Positions 13,221 through 14,059 of a DNA stretch of 14,059 nucleotides are shown here, piece by piece. Positions within the stretch are counted from its first letter, which is position 1. Each line of letters begins with the position of its first letter. The DNA comes from Mageeibacillus sp. UBA1212 (lineage in GTDB: Bacteria; Bacillota; Clostridia; UBA1212): the NCBI GenBank assembly GCA_002309655.1, contig DBXM01000030.1:1-14059 (forward strand), written 5' to 3'. Position numbers and translations under genes: made by a program. Below the pieces are notes generated by a model. That model worked only from the letters and a program-made list of their open reading frames with translations. It did no database searches and was not told the DNA's origin.

Positions 13221-14059
13221 ATGATTGAAATAGATGTATTTTCGGGATTTCTGGGCGCCGGCAAAACGACTCTCATCAAGAAGCTCATTAAAGAAGCTTA
13301 CGCGGGCGAGAAGATCGTTCTAATCGAGAACGAATTCGGCGAGATCGGCATCGACGGCGGCTTCATGAAGGACGCAGGAATCGAGATCACCGAGATGAAC
13401 TCCGGTTGCATCTGCTGCAGTCTCGTGGGCGACTTCGGCGAGGCCCTCAACAAGGTCATCAACGAGCTCGAGCCCCAGCGCATTCTCATCGAGCCCTCCG
13501 GCGTCGGCAAACTGAGCGACGTCATCGGCGCCATCACCCGCCTCGGCAACGAAAAGGCCAAGGTCGGCGGCGCGGTAACCGTTGTGGACGCCAACAAGTT
13601 CAAAGTCTACTCCAAGAACTTCGGCGAGTTCTTCTTCAACCAGATCGAACACGCCGCGACTGTCATTCTGAGCCACACCGACAACATTTCCCAGGAAAAA
13701 CTGAACGACTGCGTCGCGAAAATTCGTGAAAAGAATCCGGACGCCACCATCGTGACCACCCCCTGGACGGAAATCAGCGGCGCGCAGATTCTTGCGGCAA
13801 TCAGACAGAGCAACTCCCTCGAGGCGCAGCTCGCGGAGCTTGAAAAAGAGGCGCGCGAGAATGCCCATCATCACCACCATCACCATCACCACCACCACGA
13901 TGAAGACGGCGAAGAATGCTGCTGCGGACATCATCACGACGACGATGACGACGATGAGGATGAAGACGAGTGCTGCCACGGCCACCATCACCACCACGAT
14001 GAAGATGACGACGAAGAGCATGAGTGCTGCCATGGCCACCACCATCACCACGATGATGA
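13221..14059 (+). CDS. CobW/COG0523 G3E-family metallochaperone GTPase, 3' end beyond window
   Basis: First 279 residues of a G3E-class GTPase of the COG0523 group, whose members insert or traffic zinc, cobalt or nickel. Walker A is GFLGAGKTT (9-17). The group's metal-binding CxCC is GCICC (Cys63, Cys65, Cys66). The G3-like block is IEPSGVGKLSD (90-100). The G4 position reads SHTD (151-154) instead of NKxD. Residues 216-226 are eleven His in a row. Then come CCC-G-HHH (233-239), an Asp/Glu run, CCHGHHHHH (251-259), another acidic run and CCHGHHHHH (269-277), with no stop before the window ends. The C-terminal CobW_C domain, if present, lies outside. The start is 13221, with AAGGAG at 13205-13210. 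The frame stays open upstream to an ATG at 13116, but that one overlaps the -10 and lacks a ribosome binding site. Confidence 0.93.
   Translation, partial: MIEIDVFSGFLGAGKTTLIKKLIKEAYAGEKIVLIENEFGEIGIDGGFMKDAGIEITEMNSGCICCSLVGDFGEALNKVINELEPQRILIEPSGVGKLSDVIGAITRLGNEKAKVGGAVTVVDANKFKVYSKNFGEFFFNQIEHAATVILSHTDNISQEKLNDCVAKIREKNPDATIVTTPWTEISGAQILAAIRQSNSLEAQLAELEKEARENAHHHHHHHHHHHDEDGEECCCGHHHDDDDDDEDEDECCHGHHHHHDEDDDEEHECCHGHHHHHDD
13866..14059 (+). repeat. His/Cys/Asp codon repeats (metal-binding tail)
   Basis: Low-complexity DNA made of CAC/CAT, GAT/GAC/GAA/GAG and TGCTGC codons. Three units of the form tgctgc-N3-gg-(cac/cat)n-acidic run follow an initial block of 11 His codons. The last two units share the protein sequence ECCHGHHHHHD. 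Such DNA is prone to slippage, so unit number may vary between strains or be misassembled. Confidence 0.85.

Noticed and set aside
11726..13288. 520-codon open frame on the minus strand, antisense to the DUF4153 gene
   Set aside because: The protein is rich in His, Asp, Glu and Arg with no domain logic. It runs through the terminator and the CobW start, and it mirrors codon bias of the real gene on the other strand.

Overview
The window looks like a chromosomal segment of a spore-forming, GC-rich member of Clostridia (Bacillota), probably a gut or other anaerobic lineage. The reasons are: a stage II sporulation protein P gene beside lepA and hemW (a gene order also found in Bacillus and many Clostridia), strong AGGAGG-type ribosome binding sites, sigma-A promoters with intrinsic terminators, a BspA-like leucine-rich-repeat lipoprotein, and Thr/Pro-rich linker proteins. 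No finer placement is supportable. I saw no rRNA, tRNA, CRISPR array, insertion sequence or phage gene.

Layout. (1) 1-2030, plus strand: two exported proteins, a BspA-type LRR lipoprotein and a protein with a Pro/Thr/Glu linker and a C-terminal Cys-containing membrane anchor. Each is followed by a strong intrinsic terminator hairpin. (2) 2117-10467, minus strand, read right to left: a sigma-A promoter (10439-10467), then an HPr-kinase-like ATPase, a PqqD-like protein, an S24/S26 peptidase, spoIIP, lepA, hemW, an AIM24/TIGR00266 protein and a small lipoprotein. (3) 10556-13054, plus strand, divergent from region 2: a DUF2975 membrane protein, a small Cro/CI-type regulator and a DUF4153/DUF4173 membrane protein, ending in a strong terminator. 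(4) 13090-14059, plus strand: a CobW/COG0523 metal-chaperone GTPase with its own promoter and an extraordinary His/Cys/Asp tail. It is cut by the window end.

How the genes may work together. Region 2 joins housekeeping translation (LepA) and haem trafficking (HemW) to spore engulfment (SpoIIP). Ahead of them is a three-gene module: a PqqD-like peptide-binding protein, an HprK-like kinase fold and a SipW/S24-like serine peptidase. These are the kinds of parts found in peptide-modification (RiPP/lasso-type) loci, but no precursor or maturase is visible. This module is the best candidate for an undescribed system here. Region 3 is a membrane protein/regulator unit with inverted repeats at its promoter that suggest autoregulation. 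Region 4 is probably zinc or nickel homeostasis.
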